Translations under genes and position numbers: made by a program
Shown here: piece by piece, positions 48,865 through 58,622 of the stretch
Layout: every line of letters starts with the position of its first letter
Position numbering within the stretch: the stretch's first letter is position 1
Notes under the pieces: model-generated
The model's database searches: none
Told to the model about the DNA's origin: nothing
What the model saw: the letters and a program-made list of their open reading frames with translations, nothing else
Assembly (NCBI RefSeq): GCF_003012735.1
Contig: NZ_PXYI01000001.1
Coordinates: 682,001-746,000 of the forward strand
DNA: 64,000 bases
Reading direction: 5' to 3'
DNA from: Allosphingosinicella deserti
Lineage (GTDB): Bacteria; Pseudomonadota; Alphaproteobacteria; Sphingomonadales; Sphingomonadaceae

Positions 48865-51800
48865 GTGAGCGCGATGCGCCGGGTTCTGGATGGTGCAGGG
48901 CGGATGGCCGGCGGCGTGCGGGTCCTGCTCGCAGCCTTGCTGGTCGCCGCCACGCCCGTCCTTGCCGCCACGCCCGACCTCGCCCGCTACAAGCATTCCT
49001 CGTGGACCCGGGACGACGGGGCGCCGGAAGGCATTCGCGCGCTCGCCCAGACCCCGGACGGCTATCTGTGGGTCGCCGGCCAGGACGGACTATTCCGCTT
49101 CGACGGCGTGCACTTCGAGCGTGTGTCTTCGCCGCGCCTGCAAACCCGGCTCGGAAGTGCCCCGCGTGCCCTGGCGGTGGACTTCAGGGGCAACCTTTGG
49201 ATCGGCTACGACCAGGGCGGAGGCATCGCGGTCTATCGCGGCGGGAAGGTCGTCGACACGGCCATGCCGGACCCGCCGCCCATCATTCTGGGGATCATGC
49301 CAGCGCGCGACGGGACCATCTGGGCCAATTGGGGTGGCTGGGAAAACCGGCTGTGGCGCTACCGCAAGGGCCGCTGGGACAGCGTCGAGAAAGAATATGC
49401 CCTCCCATTCGGCGCGCTCTTCAACGGCTATTCTGCCCCGGACGGCACACTCTGGTTCGGACTCTGGGATCCCCGTGACCTCAGCAGCCACGCCTTGCGT
49501 CTCGCGCCCGGTTCGACCCGCTTCGCAACCTTCCCGACCCGCGGCCGATATCCCGCCGTGGCGAACGACAGGCGCGGTCGCCTGTGGCTGTCGGACACGA
49601 AAGGAACGGGACGGATCTTACCGGGCCGGCTGGGGTCGGAGCTGGCGGCTGTTGCCCTGCCGGCCGCCCCCGATCTCGTCTATCCCACGATCCGCTTCGA
49701 CCATCGGAACGCTCTCTGGGGTACTTCGCGCTCCGGGGGAATTTTCCATGCCCGCGCACGCGACGATGACAGCCTCGGCACTCTCGAGCTGCTGAGGGCA
49801 AGGGATGGCCTAACCTCGGACCTGACGAATGCCATCCTCGTGGATCGGGAAGGAAATGTCTGGATAGGAACCGAGCAGGGGCTCGACCGCTTCCGCCCGA
49901 TCGAGATCGTCGCCGAGGGCGACGTCCCCGTGAACCCGCGCGGCAGCATGACGATCGCGCAGGCGGCGGACGGCACCGTCTACATCGGAAGCGCAGAAGG
50001 CATATACGAGATCCGCGCCGGCGCCGCTCCGAAGCTCCGCAAGGTTGTGAAAGGGCAGCTTCAGGTCATCTGTCCGGCGCGGAACGGCTCCATATGGCTC
50101 GTCCATACCGGCCATGCGGTTCGGCTCGGCGACGCGGAAACCGGTCGGATCCCGATCCCTGGACCTCCCGGCCCGATCCATGCCTGCACGGAAGACGCGC
50201 AGGGCCGATTGTGGCTTACGGGCGAGAATGCGTTGCGCTGGCACGATGCAACCGGCTGGCATCGGGTGCCGAGCAAAGGGCTCGGCGGCGGCGGAACCGA
50301 GGAAGTCGTAACGGCACCTGACGGGCGCGTCGTCTTCAACATTCGCGGCGCTCGCTTCGGCATCATCTCGGGGACGTCGGTTCGCAGCGAAAGCGCGGCC
50401 GGTCTTGGCATCGGATACGTCAATGGCCTGACCCGGGTGCTCGATTATGTGCTCGTGAACGGCACCACGGGCGTGGCTCGAATTCGCGACGGCAGGATCT
50501 CCGTGATCCGGGCAGGCCGCTATCCCTGGGCGGCGCGGCTGCGCGATGCCGTGCAGACTCCGGCCGGTGACACCTGGCTGCTCGCTACGGCGGGTCTCGT
50601 TCGTGTGAAGACTGCAGAGCTCGACCGGGCGTTCGACAATCCCGGCTCCCCAGTGACGGCCGACACCTTCGACAGCCGGGACGGGCTTGCAAGCGGTCCC
50701 CAGCATTATGGCATCCGAGGCACGCAAATCGCCGTGGGAGGCGACGGGCGACTCTGGATCCTGACCCGCACGGGTGCATTCCGGCTGGATCCGTCGCGTC
50801 TCAAGGGGAACAAGATCCCGCCCGTCGTCTCGATCACCGGCGTGACAGCAGGGGATCTGAACGTGCGTGACCCCCGCGAGCTGACCCTGGCGGAGGGCAC
50901 TTCCAGCCTCGCCATCAGCTATACGGCGCTCAGCCTCACCGTTCCGGCGCGCAATCAGTTCCGCTACAGGCTGGAGGGCGTCGATGACGGCTGGGTGGAT
51001 CCGGGCAGCCGGCGCCAGGCATTCTACACGCGGCTCGGGCCGGGCACTTACCGGTTCCACGTCATTGCCGCGAACAATGACGGCGCCTGGAATCGCACCG
51101 GCGCCACGCTGAAAGTGGTGATACCCCCGACCTTCGTCCAGAGTTGGCCATTCTTCTGTCTCTGCGGTCTCGCGGCGTGCGGCGTAGCCGCAATGCTCTA
51201 CTCGGCGCGTCTTCGATATCTCACCCGGCGCATCCGTGCACAGATGGAGGCGCGCCTGGCCGAGCGCGAGCGGATCGCGCAGGATCTGCACGATACGCTG
51301 CTGCAAGGCATCCAGGGCCTGATGATCCGCTTCCACGGTCTGGCGCTTCGCCCCGAGCTCGACCGGGCGACGAAGCGCGAGATCGACGAGGCACTCGATC
51401 AGGCAGAGGCGGCGCTCGTCGAGGGGCGCGAGCAGGTCGCAGGCCTGCGCAGTGCGCGTGTGACCGGCTTGCCTCTTCAGCTCGAGGAATTCATCGCCGG
51501 GCTGAGGCGCGAGCCGGGGCCGGTTCTGTTCCTCTCGGTCGACGGGGAGGAAAAGCTGGTCGAGCCGCTGGTCGCGGAGGAGGCGCTCAAGATCTCCCGC
51601 GAGGCCATCCTCAACGCGACCCGGCACGCCGGCGCATCCCGCATCGCCGTGAACATCGATTTTAGGCCTGACCGTTTCCTCGTGACCGTCGAAGACGACG
51701 GCGTCGGGATCGACGAGGCGATCATAGCCGCGGGCGGACGGGAGGGTCACTTCGGGCTGCGCGGCATGGCGGAGCGGGCGCAGCGCGTCGGCGGCGCGCT

Positions 51801-51927
51801 CAGCATCGAGACCGCCCAAAACGACGGCGCGCGAATCGTGCTCGAAGTGCCCGCGCGCGTCGCCTATCTGCGGCAGAGGCGTCCTTCGCCCCTTCGCCGC
51901 ACGCTGAACGCCATGGCGGACCGCTGA
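48865..51927 (+). CDS. Two-component sensor histidine kinase with periplasmic propeller domain
   Basis: A 1020-residue membrane kinase. After a signal peptide (VLLAALLVAATPVLA) come propeller repeats of the two-component-regulator type over about residues 30-680 (RALAQTPDGYLWVAGQDGLF, DREGNVWIGTEQGLDRFRP). A Y_Y_Y domain follows (FRYRLEGVDDGWVDPGSRR), then one membrane helix (about 758-780), and a NarL-type kinase core with His809 in RIAQDLHDTLLQGIQGL and an HATPase (SREAILNATRHAGAS, GHFGLRGMAERA). I chose GTG at 48865, 8 nt behind GGAGG; ATG at 48874 is the alternative. Such kinases pair with LuxR-HTH response regulators, and none is encoded beside it. The ligand is probably a periplasmic small molecule. 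Confidence 0.9.
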   Translation: MSAMRRVLDGAGRMAGGVRVLLAALLVAATPVLAATPDLARYKHSSWTRDDGAPEGIRALAQTPDGYLWVAGQDGLFRFDGVHFERVSSPRLQTRLGSAPRALAVDFRGNLWIGYDQGGGIAVYRGGKVVDTAMPDPPPIILGIMPARDGTIWANWGGWENRLWRYRKGRWDSVEKEYALPFGALFNGYSAPDGTLWFGLWDPRDLSSHALRLAPGSTRFATFPTRGRYPAVANDRRGRLWLSDTKGTGRILPGRLGSELAAVALPAAPDLVYPTIRFDHRNALWGTSRSGGIFHARARDDDSLGTLELLRARDGLTSDLTNAILVDREGNVWIGTEQGLDRFRPIEIVAEGDVPVNPRGSMTIAQAADGTVYIGSAEGIYEIRAGAAPKLRKVVKGQLQVICPARNGSIWLVHTGHAVRLGDAETGRIPIPGPPGPIHACTEDAQGRLWLTGENALRWHDATGWHRVPSKGLGGGGTEEVVTAPDGRVVFNIRGARFGIISGTSVRSESAAGLGIGYVNGLTRVLDYVLVNGTTGVARIRDGRISVIRAGRYPWAARLRDAVQTPAGDTWLLATAGLVRVKTAELDRAFDNPGSPVTADTFDSRDGLASGPQHYGIRGTQIAVGGDGRLWILTRTGAFRLDPSRLKGNKIPPVVSITGVTAGDLNVRDPRELTLAEGTSSLAISYTALSLTVPARNQFRYRLEGVDDGWVDPGSRRQAFYTRLGPGTYRFHVIAANNDGAWNRTGATLKVVIPPTFVQSWPFFCLCGLAACGVAAMLYSARLRYLTRRIRAQMEARLAERERIAQDLHDTLLQGIQGLMIRFHGLALRPELDRATKREIDEALDQAEAALVEGREQVAGLRSARVTGLPLQLEEFIAGLRREPGPVLFLSVDGEEKLVEPLVAEEALKISREAILNATRHAGASRIAVNIDFRPDRFLVTVEDDGVGIDEAIIAAGGREGHFGLRGMAERAQRVGGALSIETAQNDGARIVLEVPARVAYLRQRRPSPLRRTLNAMADR

Positions 51928-51963
51928 CGCGTTGCCGCCGGTCGGAGCCTTCACCGTCGCGGC

Positions 51964-54087
51964 CTAGCCGTCCAGATATTGGTCGAGGATGGGGAGGCGG
52001 CGAATGCGCTTGCCGGTCAGCTTGAAGATCGCGTTGCAGATCGCAGGCGCGACATTCGGCGACCCGCCTTCGCCCGTGCCCTCGATCGGATCGCCGCCCT
52101 CGAGGATCACGGTGTCGAGGATCGGAGTCTCAGACAGCCGCACGACCCGGTAGTCGTTGAAATTGCTCTCCTGCACCCGGCCGTTTGCAATCGAGATCTG
52201 TCCGAACAGCGCGGAGGAGAGGCCCCAGATCGCCGCGCCCTCCATCTGCGCGACGACTGCGTCGCGATTCACCGCCTTGCCCGGATCGGCGACCGTGCAG
52301 ATGCGCTCGACGACGTATCTTCCGTCGCGGATCGCCACCTGCGCCGATTGCGCGACGAGGCAGTCCTGCCATTTGTGGCTGATGCCGATGCCGATCGCGC
52401 TGCCCGACGCGGTGGGCCCGGGCCAGCCACTGATCTCGACCAGCTTGTCGAGCGCCGCGAGCGCACGGGGCGTGTTCGCCAGCAGCTTTCGCCGAAGCGC
52501 GAGTTCGTCCACGCCCATCGCGGCCGCGACCTCGTCGATGAAGCTCTCGATGGCGAACACGGTTTGCGATGCGCCAACCGAGCGCCACATGCCCACCGGC
52601 ACATGGGTTTCGCTGCGCACCCATCGCGCGTCGACATGCTCGAATTCGTAAGGCGGTACGACTGCGTCGGTGACTACGCTGTCGAACGCCTTCATCGCGA
52701 CCGGATACATGCGCGGTAGGATCGACGGAGTCACCTGCCGGTGGCTGTACGCGTCGATGCGGTCCCCGGTGAAGCCGATCCTGATCTCGGAGATGCCCGC
52801 CGGGCGATAGAAATCGTGCGACACGTCCTCCTCGCGCGTCCAGATCAGCTTGACGGGGCGCGGCGCGAACTGCTTGGCCACGATCATCGCCTGCTGGACG
52901 ACATCGGTCTCCTGGCGCCTTCCGAACCCTCCGCCGGCGACCAGCGGATGATAGTCGACCCGGCCGTCGGGAACGCCCAGAACCCTGGCCGCCGCCGCGC
53001 GCGCGTTCGCCGGATGCTGCGACCCGATCCAGATCTCGCCGCGGCCGTTCTCCGCCCGCGCCACGCAGGACATCGGCTCCATGGTGGCATGGGCAAGGAA
53101 GGGGACTTCGAACCGCCCGGTCATCACCTCTTGCGCCTTCGCGAGCATGCCGCGGGGGTCCCCGCGTGTTTCGACCGTCACGCCGGGTTGCGCCGCGAAA
53201 TCCTTCTCGAATTGTGCGAAGATCGCCTTGTCGTCCACGGCGTCGTGCGGGGTTTCCGCCCAGGCAGGTTCGAGCGCGTCGAGGGCCGTTCGCGCCGTCC
53301 ACCATCGATCTGCGACGATGGCAATGCCGTTCGGCAGATCGACCACCCCGCGCACGCCCTTGCGCCTGAGGACCTCGGCGCGGCGATCCGACTTGAGGGT
53401 GCCCCCGAACACGGGCGCCGACGTGACAGCCGCGTAGAGCATCCCGGGCAAGCGGATGTCGACGGCATATCGAGCCGAGCCGTCGACCTTGGAGGGGAGG
53501 TCGAGGCGCGTCCTCGCGCTGCCTTCGAAACGCGGCCGGTCGTCCGTGCGCTCGATCAGCGTGTCGGGGACGGGCAGGCGCGCGATCGCGGTGGCGAGCT
53601 GGCCATAGCGCGAGTCCATGCCGGCCCTCGGTCCGATCACGCGGCCGGTTTCGGTGCGAAGCCGTTCGACCGGAACCTTCCACCGCCGTGATGCCGCTTG
53701 CAGCAGCATCGTCCTGGCGATTGCCCCGGCCTTGCGGAACGGGCCGTTGAACCCCGACGTGCCGGTACTGGCACCGGTCAGCTGCTGGAACAGGATCGGG
53801 CTGTTATAGGCGGGATCGACCGAGGCGAGCTCGACCCGGATCCTGCTCCAGTCCGCGTCGAGCGTGTCGCCGAGCACCATGGAGAGAGCAGTCGATGTGC
53901 CCTGACCGATCTCGGCGAGGGGCGAGATGATGATGATCTCGTCCTCCTCGGTGATCTTGAGGAACGCAGTCCGATACCCTTCGTCTCGCCGCCCCGGCCC
54001 GGTCGCGAGGACCGGGAACGAGAGCATGAAGGCGCCGGCCATCGAGGATTGAAGGAACAGCCGCCTGCCGAGGGTCGGGTTGTTCAT
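51964..54087 (-). CDS. Molybdopterin-binding subunit of an aldehyde/isoquinoline oxidoreductase type enzyme
   Basis: A 707-residue large subunit of the xanthine oxidase family, of the periplasmic (isoquinoline 1-oxidoreductase beta) type. It has a Tat leader, [18 protein letters not shown]. Cofactor-site segments are [58 protein letters not shown] and, near the C-terminus, [19 protein letters not shown] with the catalytic Glu. It lacks an FAD subunit, so electrons should leave through the 2Fe-2S subunit and a cytochrome. The start at 54087 overlaps the small-subunit stop (ATGA). Likely substrates are aldehydes or N-heterocycles. Confidence 0.92.
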   Translation of the reverse strand: MNNPTLGRRLFLQSSMAGAFMLSFPVLATGPGRRDEGYRTAFLKITEEDEIIIISPLAEIGQGTSTALSMVLGDTLDADWSRIRVELASVDPAYNSPILFQQLTGASTGTSGFNGPFRKAGAIARTMLLQAASRRWKVPVERLRTETGRVIGPRAGMDSRYGQLATAIARLPVPDTLIERTDDRPRFEGSARTRLDLPSKVDGSARYAVDIRLPGMLYAAVTSAPVFGGTLKSDRRAEVLRRKGVRGVVDLPNGIAIVADRWWTARTALDALEPAWAETPHDAVDDKAIFAQFEKDFAAQPGVTVETRGDPRGMLAKAQEVMTGRFEVPFLAHATMEPMSCVARAENGRGEIWIGSQHPANARAAAARVLGVPDGRVDYHPLVAGGGFGRRQETDVVQQAMIVAKQFAPRPVKLIWTREEDVSHDFYRPAGISEIRIGFTGDRIDAYSHRQVTPSILPRMYPVAMKAFDSVVTDAVVPPYEFEHVDARWVRSETHVPVGMWRSVGASQTVFAIESFIDEVAAAMGVDELALRRKLLANTPRALAALDKLVEISGWPGPTASGSAIGIGISHKWQDCLVAQSAQVAIRDGRYVVERICTVADPGKAVNRDAVVAQMEGAAIWGLSSALFGQISIANGRVQESNFNDYRVVRLSETPILDTVILEGGDPIEGTGEGGSPNVAPAICNAIFKLTGKRIRRLPILDQYLDG

Positions 54088-54551
54088 GCCGGCGCTCCCA
54101 TGCGCGCGCCGCCGCGCGCCTCCTCCAGTGCCGCCCGGACCCGCGAGTAGGTTCCGCACCGGCAGATATTGGTCATCCGCGCCAGGATATCGGCATCGCT
54201 CGGGTTCGGAGTCTCGGCGAGCAATGCCGCAGCCGCCATGATCATGCCCGATTGGCAATAGCCGCATTGCGGCACCTGGTGCTTCAGCCAGAGCTGCTGG
54301 ACGGGATGCAATCCCCCTTGTCCCAGCCCCTCGATGGTGGTGACCTTCGCGCCCTCGACATCCTCGACGGGGAGCAGGCACGATCGCGTGGCCTCACCAT
54401 TCACGTGGACGGTGCAAGCCCCGCATTGCGCGATCCCGCAGCCGAACTTGGTTCCGGTCAGTCCCAGATCATCGCGCAAGACCCACAATAAGGGCGTGCC
54501 GGGCTCGGCATCCACCGAGACCTGCTCTCCATTCACGTCAAAACTGGCCAT
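54084..54551 (-). CDS. 2Fe-2S subunit of the molybdenum oxidoreductase
   Basis: A 155-residue electron-transfer subunit. The plant-type cluster is [18 protein letters not shown] with a further Cys in ATRSCLL. The second cluster domain has [11 protein letters not shown] and [14 protein letters not shown]. It pairs with the Tat-exported large subunit and probably travels with it. It is first in the two-gene unit; the promoter region to the left of 54814 is shared with the divergent cytochrome gene and contains a palindrome copy 87-100 nt before this start. Confidence 0.94.
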   Translation of the reverse strand: MASFDVNGEQVSVDAEPGTPLLWVLRDDLGLTGTKFGCGIAQCGACTVHVNGEATRSCLLPVEDVEGAKVTTIEGLGQGGLHPVQQLWLKHQVPQCGYCQSGMIMAAAALLAETPNPSDADILARMTNICRCGTYSRVRAALEEARGGARMGAPA

Positions 54552-54637
54552 TTCGATCCCTGCATTTCGCGAAGCGCCGCGCCACTGTCGGCATCGCTTT
54601 CGCGGGCAAAGATCACCCCCGGGCGGGCGGCCGCAAT

Positions 54638-54651
54638 CATACCCGCGTATC
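54638..54651 (-). promoter_or_regulatory. YATAC-N4-GTATR palindrome (9/10)
   Basis: CATAC-CCGC-GTATC, one end base off consensus. It lies 87-100 nt before the start of the 2Fe-2S subunit gene. Confidence 0.6.
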
Positions 54652-54709
54652 GTCCCCGGCCGTTCCCCTCAGCCCGACGCGCGCCGATCCCTCGACAGGG
54701 GGATGCGAC

Positions 54710-54723
54710 TAGACGCGGGTATA
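54710..54723 (+). promoter_or_regulatory. YATAC-N4-GTATR palindrome (9/10)
   Basis: TAGAC-GCGG-GTATA, one mismatch. It lies 91-104 nt before the cytochrome c start (GTG at 54814). Together with 54638 it gives one site per direction in the same divergent gap. Confidence 0.6.
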
Positions 54724-54813
54724 AGTGTCCGCTGCATCGATCGCCTGTACCGCCTGCGCCGACACGCAAGTCGGAGCCGCCAGCATGAAGATCGAAGCAA
54801 GGAGCAAGCGGAC

Positions 54814-56148
54814 GTGACCGCGGGAGCACGCCGTTATCGGCTGCCGCTTTTGGCGTCGGCCCTCCTGCTCTGCGGCGTGATCGCCTGGCGCGTGCTGATC
54901 CTGCCGGCCCCGCTCGCCTTCGCCGGCGGCCACCAGGTCGAACTGGCAGCCTATCCGGGCCGCAATCCGACGGGCGTCCCGCCGGAGCTGGACGGCGCGG
55001 ACGTGGTCACCCGGGGCAAGTATCTGACCGAGGCCGCCGATTGCATGGCCTGCCATACCGCCAAAGGGGGGCACCCGTTCGCGGGCGGAAGGCCGTTCAA
55101 GCTTCCTTTCGGAACGCTTTATACGCCCAACATCACGCCCGACCGGGAAACCGGCATCGGTGCGTGGAACGATATGCATTTCCTGCGGGCGGTGCACGAA
55201 GGGATCTCACGCGACGGCACGCGGCTCTACCCGGCTTTTCCTTACGCCTCGTACAGCCTGATGCCGGACGCGGACGTTCTGGCGATCCGGCGCTACCTCG
55301 AGACGATCCCGGCAGTGCGGCTCGCCAACAGGCCGAACAGCTTCGGCTTTCCCTACAATCAGCGCTGGCTGATGGCCGTCTGGAGCGGCTTCTTCAATCC
55401 GGGAAAGCCTTTCCGGCCGATCGCGGAACGCAGCGCGCAATGGAATCGCGGAGCCTATCTGGTCGAGGGCCCCACCCACTGCGGCGAGTGCCACACGCCG
55501 CGCAATCTCGCGCAGGCGATGGATACGCGGAACAAGTTCGCCGGAGGGGTCGCCGAAGGATGGAACGCGTATAACATTACCAGCGACCGCGACAGCGGGA
55601 TCGGCGACTGGAAACCGTCCGAAATCGCAGCATATCTCAAGTCCGGGCACGCCCATGGTCGCGGGGTCGCATCGGGACCGATGGCCGAAGCCGTCGAGCT
55701 CAGCTTCAGCAAGCTGACGCCGAGCGATGTCGCCGCGATCGCGAACTATCTGCGAACGATCCCGGCGCGCAGGACAAACGACACGCCAAAGGCGGCGGGG
55801 CCGGCTCCGGGGCAACCGTCGCTCGGTGCCGGCTATAGCGGCAACGGTGCACGCATCTTCGCGGACGCCTGTTCGGGCTGTCACGCCTGGAACGGCGCAG
55901 GGGCGATGGTCGGTGAGGCCCAGCTCAGCGGAAATCGTGCCGTCAACGATGCCACCGCGGCGAACGTCGCGCTGATGATCCTGCAGGGCGCGGGCACGCC
56001 GGGGACTCCTCGCCGATTCATGCCGAGCTTCCGCCAGAGCTATTCGGACAAGGAGATAGCGGACGTGGCAAATTATGTGACGGCCCGGTTCGGTTCGAAG
56101 CCGTCGACTGTCAGTGCGAAGCACGTCGGCGAGCTCCGTCACGAGTGA
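54814..56148 (+). CDS. Triheme cytochrome c, dehydrogenase electron acceptor type
   Basis: A 444-residue exported protein with an N-terminal membrane anchor (residues 9-30) and three CxxCH heme sites: CMACH at 77, CGECH at 223 and CSGCH at 353. It resembles the cytochrome subunits of membrane alcohol/aldehyde dehydrogenases, which carry electrons to the quinone pool or an oxidase. I chose GTG at 54814, about 9 nt after GGAG. A 10-codon frame (ATG at 54785, stop overlapping this GTG) might couple translation. It is divergent from the molybdenum enzyme, so the two probably form one periplasmic electron chain. Confidence 0.92.
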   Translation: MTAGARRYRLPLLASALLLCGVIAWRVLILPAPLAFAGGHQVELAAYPGRNPTGVPPELDGADVVTRGKYLTEAADCMACHTAKGGHPFAGGRPFKLPFGTLYTPNITPDRETGIGAWNDMHFLRAVHEGISRDGTRLYPAFPYASYSLMPDADVLAIRRYLETIPAVRLANRPNSFGFPYNQRWLMAVWSGFFNPGKPFRPIAERSAQWNRGAYLVEGPTHCGECHTPRNLAQAMDTRNKFAGGVAEGWNAYNITSDRDSGIGDWKPSEIAAYLKSGHAHGRGVASGPMAEAVELSFSKLTPSDVAAIANYLRTIPARRTNDTPKAAGPAPGQPSLGAGYSGNGARIFADACSGCHAWNGAGAMVGEAQLSGNRAVNDATAANVALMILQGAGTPGTPRRFMPSFRQSYSDKEIADVANYVTARFGSKPSTVSAKHVGELRHE

Positions 56149-56216
56149 GGGTGCGGCGCAGGAGAGCAACGCCCCCAGTCGGTCGCGTGGCGATCCGTTC
56201 GAGTCAGGAAGACCAT

Positions 56217-56672
56217 ATGAAGATCGCAGGCAGATCCGGAACATCGGAGCGTGCTTCGAAATCCTGGAAGATCGGGCGGAGCCGATCCGTGGCGGCGCTT
56301 TGTGCACTGCTGTTTGCCGCCACTGCATCCGCGGCTGAAGAGGTTCCATCCTTTCTTCGCGAGATGCATGCGGCGATGGACCGGATGACGGACTCGATGG
56401 ACGCCAAACCGACCGGAGACGTCGACATCGACTTCGTCGCGATGATGGAGCCTCACCACCAGGCGGCGATCGACATGGCCGTCGCGGAGCTCCGCTACGG
56501 CAAGAACGAACAGCTGAGGCGGCTCGCGCAGGAGATCATCGTCGATCAGCGGCAGGAGATCGCGGCGATGCGCATGGCCCTTGGCCGGCCGCTCCCCGCG
56601 ACGGCTCCCGTTCCGACCGTCCCCGGCCCGGCGACGGCCCAGCACCAGCATCACAAGGAACGTGCGGAATGA
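56217..56672 (+). CDS. DUF305 domain-containing exported protein
   Basis: A 151-residue exported protein. The signal region (residues 23-42, ending ATASAAEE) precedes a four-helix ferritin-like DUF305 domain with its hallmark MMEPHHQAAIDMAVAEL and IIVDQRQEIAAMRMAL. The His/Met-rich motif suggests metal (often copper) binding, but function is unproven. A His-rich tail (AQHQHHKE) ends the chain. It starts 68 nt after the cytochrome gene; the stop overlaps the YncE-like start (ATGA). Confidence 0.88.
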   Translation: MKIAGRSGTSERASKSWKIGRSRSVAALCALLFAATASAAEEVPSFLREMHAAMDRMTDSMDAKPTGDVDIDFVAMMEPHHQAAIDMAVAELRYGKNEQLRRLAQEIIVDQRQEIAAMRMALGRPLPATAPVPTVPGPATAQHQHHKERAE

Positions 56673-58105
56673 AACCTATCGCCATGCTCCTGACCGCCGC
56701 GGCAGGTCTGACCATCAGCTGCGGCGCGGCCGCCCAGCAGGCGCCCTGGGCGAAGCCGGACACGCCTTCCGGTCCCAGAGACCGCATCTATGCGGCGGAG
56801 CAATTTTCGAACACGGTTTCGGTCGTGGACCCTTCCACGAACAGCCTGCTCGGAGTCATTCGGCTGGGCGATCCGCAGCCGATGAACCTCTCGCCTCTCT
56901 ACAAGGGACAGGTTCTCGTTCACGGGCTCGGCTTTTCGCCCGATGGCCGGCAGCTCGCCGTGGTGTCGATCGGGTCGAATTCGGTGACCTTCATCGACAC
57001 CGCGACCAATGCGGTCAGGCACACCACCTATATCGGCCGCAGCCCGCACGAAGCCTTCTTCACTCCGGACGGCAGGGAGGTCTGGGTGACCGTCCGAGGC
57101 GAAGATTATGTGTCGGTGATCGACGCCTCGACCTTCGCGGAGAAGGCGCGCGTGAAGACCCCCGGCGGGCCCGGCATGACGATCTTCTCGCCGGACGGGC
57201 GCTATGCCTATGTCTGCTCGTCCTTCAATCCCGAGCTCGCGGTGTTCGAAGTCAAGTCGCGCAAGCGTGTGGGCACCGTGAAGCAGCCAAGCCCCTTCTG
57301 CCCGAACATCGCGGCCACTCCGGACGGGCAGCAGGTCTGGTTCACCCTCAAGGATGTCGGCAAGACCATCGCCTTCTCGGCGAGGCCTCCATTCGCGATT
57401 CTGAAGGAGATCGACACCGGTCCGATCACCAATCACGTCAATTTTGCGCGGACCCCAGGCGGGCAGTTCGCTTATGTCACGATCGGCGGCAGCAACCAGC
57501 TCAAGGTCTTCAGGACCGACGACTTCAGCCAGCTCGCGACCATACCGGTCGGCAGTCTTCCGCATGGAATCTGGCCGTCCGGCGACGGCAAGCGCATCTA
57601 TGTCGGGCTCGAGAATGCGGACGCGCTCGCCGCAATCGACACGGCGACGAACAAGGTCGTCGCGCAGATCCCGATCGGCCAGGCGCCGCAGGCGATCGCC
57701 TATGTGGCCGGCGGGGTGCCAAGCGGTGACGGACGCGCGGGACTGCAGCCGCTCGGCCTCGCCGGCGCCGCGGCGCACCTGAAGCTGGTTACGCTCGAGG
57801 GCGCTGTCGCAACCAGCGTGACGCTGTTCGACCAGGGGCTGACGCAGGTCCTCCAGGCCGCGGTGACCGGGCTCGCCCCGAAACGGGCCTATGTGCTCGC
57901 ACTTGCGGAACATGGGGACGGCAGCGGCGCATTGCAGCCGCTCGCCAAGTTCATGACGAATCCTGCCGGATCGGCGATCGTGAATGCGGTCGGACCGATC
58001 CGGCAGCTCGTCTCGTCCGAAGCGTCGGTACCGCGACGCAATCTCGTGATCGCGGAGGGTGGCGATGGCGCTTCCACCAAGATCGTGCAGGTCCAGCAAC
58101 GCTGA
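56669..58105 (+). CDS. YncE-like beta-propeller protein
   Basis: A 478-residue exported protein with a signal peptide (MKPIAMLLTAAAGLTISCGA; the Cys in SCGAAA could even be lipidated, though the box is poor). It has repeated propeller blades, for example FSPDGRQLAVVSIGSNSVTF, FTPDGREVWVTVRGEDYVSV and FSPDGRYAYVCSSFNPEL, over about residues 40-350. A distinct C-terminal domain (LVTLEGAVATSVTLFDQG, SVPRRNLVIAEGGDG) follows. YncE-type propellers often sit beside metal and cytochrome genes. It is coupled to DUF305 by a 4-nt overlap. Confidence 0.85.
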   Translation: MKPIAMLLTAAAGLTISCGAAAQQAPWAKPDTPSGPRDRIYAAEQFSNTVSVVDPSTNSLLGVIRLGDPQPMNLSPLYKGQVLVHGLGFSPDGRQLAVVSIGSNSVTFIDTATNAVRHTTYIGRSPHEAFFTPDGREVWVTVRGEDYVSVIDASTFAEKARVKTPGGPGMTIFSPDGRYAYVCSSFNPELAVFEVKSRKRVGTVKQPSPFCPNIAATPDGQQVWFTLKDVGKTIAFSARPPFAILKEIDTGPITNHVNFARTPGGQFAYVTIGGSNQLKVFRTDDFSQLATIPVGSLPHGIWPSGDGKRIYVGLENADALAAIDTATNKVVAQIPIGQAPQAIAYVAGGVPSGDGRAGLQPLGLAGAAAHLKLVTLEGAVATSVTLFDQGLTQVLQAAVTGLAPKRAYVLALAEHGDGSGALQPLAKFMTNPAGSAIVNAVGPIRQLVSSEASVPRRNLVIAEGGDGASTKIVQVQQR

Positions 58106-58144
58106 GTCTAAGCTTTGCATCATGATAGAAGGACTGGAAAACCC

Positions 58145-58573
58145 ATGAGCGCTCCCAACGGCTTCGATACTGCGCGCGCATTCATTGGCGACGGGCGCCC
58201 GCCCGGTATCGGCGAGGCGCTGAATTTCCGACTTCTCGAGGTAGAGCGCGGCTTTGCGGTCTGCGGCGGCGAGCTCGGCCGGCATGCAATGAACGCAACC
58301 GGCTTCGTGCACGGCGGCTATATTGCGACGCTGCTCGACACCGCGTGCGGGTTCGCCGTGTTGAGCCTGCTCTCGGCGGATCAGACCTATACCACCATCG
58401 ACTTGAAAACAGCCTATCACAGGGGTCTTAGACCGGAGGTCGGTACGGTGCGTGCGGAGGGCAGGGTGGTGACGATTGGCCGCCGCGTCGCCTTTGCAGA
58501 GGCGAAGCTCCTCGGTGGCGACGGCAAGCTCTACGCGAGCGCCACGTCGAGCCTGCTGGTCATCGCGTCCTGA
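58145..58573 (+). CDS. PaaI-type hotdog thioesterase
   Basis: A 142-residue hotdog-fold acyl-CoA thioesterase: NATGFVHGGYIATLLDTACG (signature HGGxxxxLxDxAxG) and YTTIDLKTAYHRGLRPEVG. It likely hydrolyses aromatic or short-chain acyl-CoA. The ATG at 58145 gives the natural N-terminus. It is 39 nt after the propeller gene and may end that unit (cytochrome-DUF305-propeller-thioesterase). Confidence 0.88.
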   Translation: MSAPNGFDTARAFIGDGRPPGIGEALNFRLLEVERGFAVCGGELGRHAMNATGFVHGGYIATLLDTACGFAVLSLLSADQTYTTIDLKTAYHRGLRPEVGTVRAEGRVVTIGRRVAFAEAKLLGGDGKLYASATSSLLVIAS

Positions 58574-58622
58574 CGGATTGTGTACGGACTGCCGCCCGAA
58601 GACGGACGCGCTCCGGCAAGGG

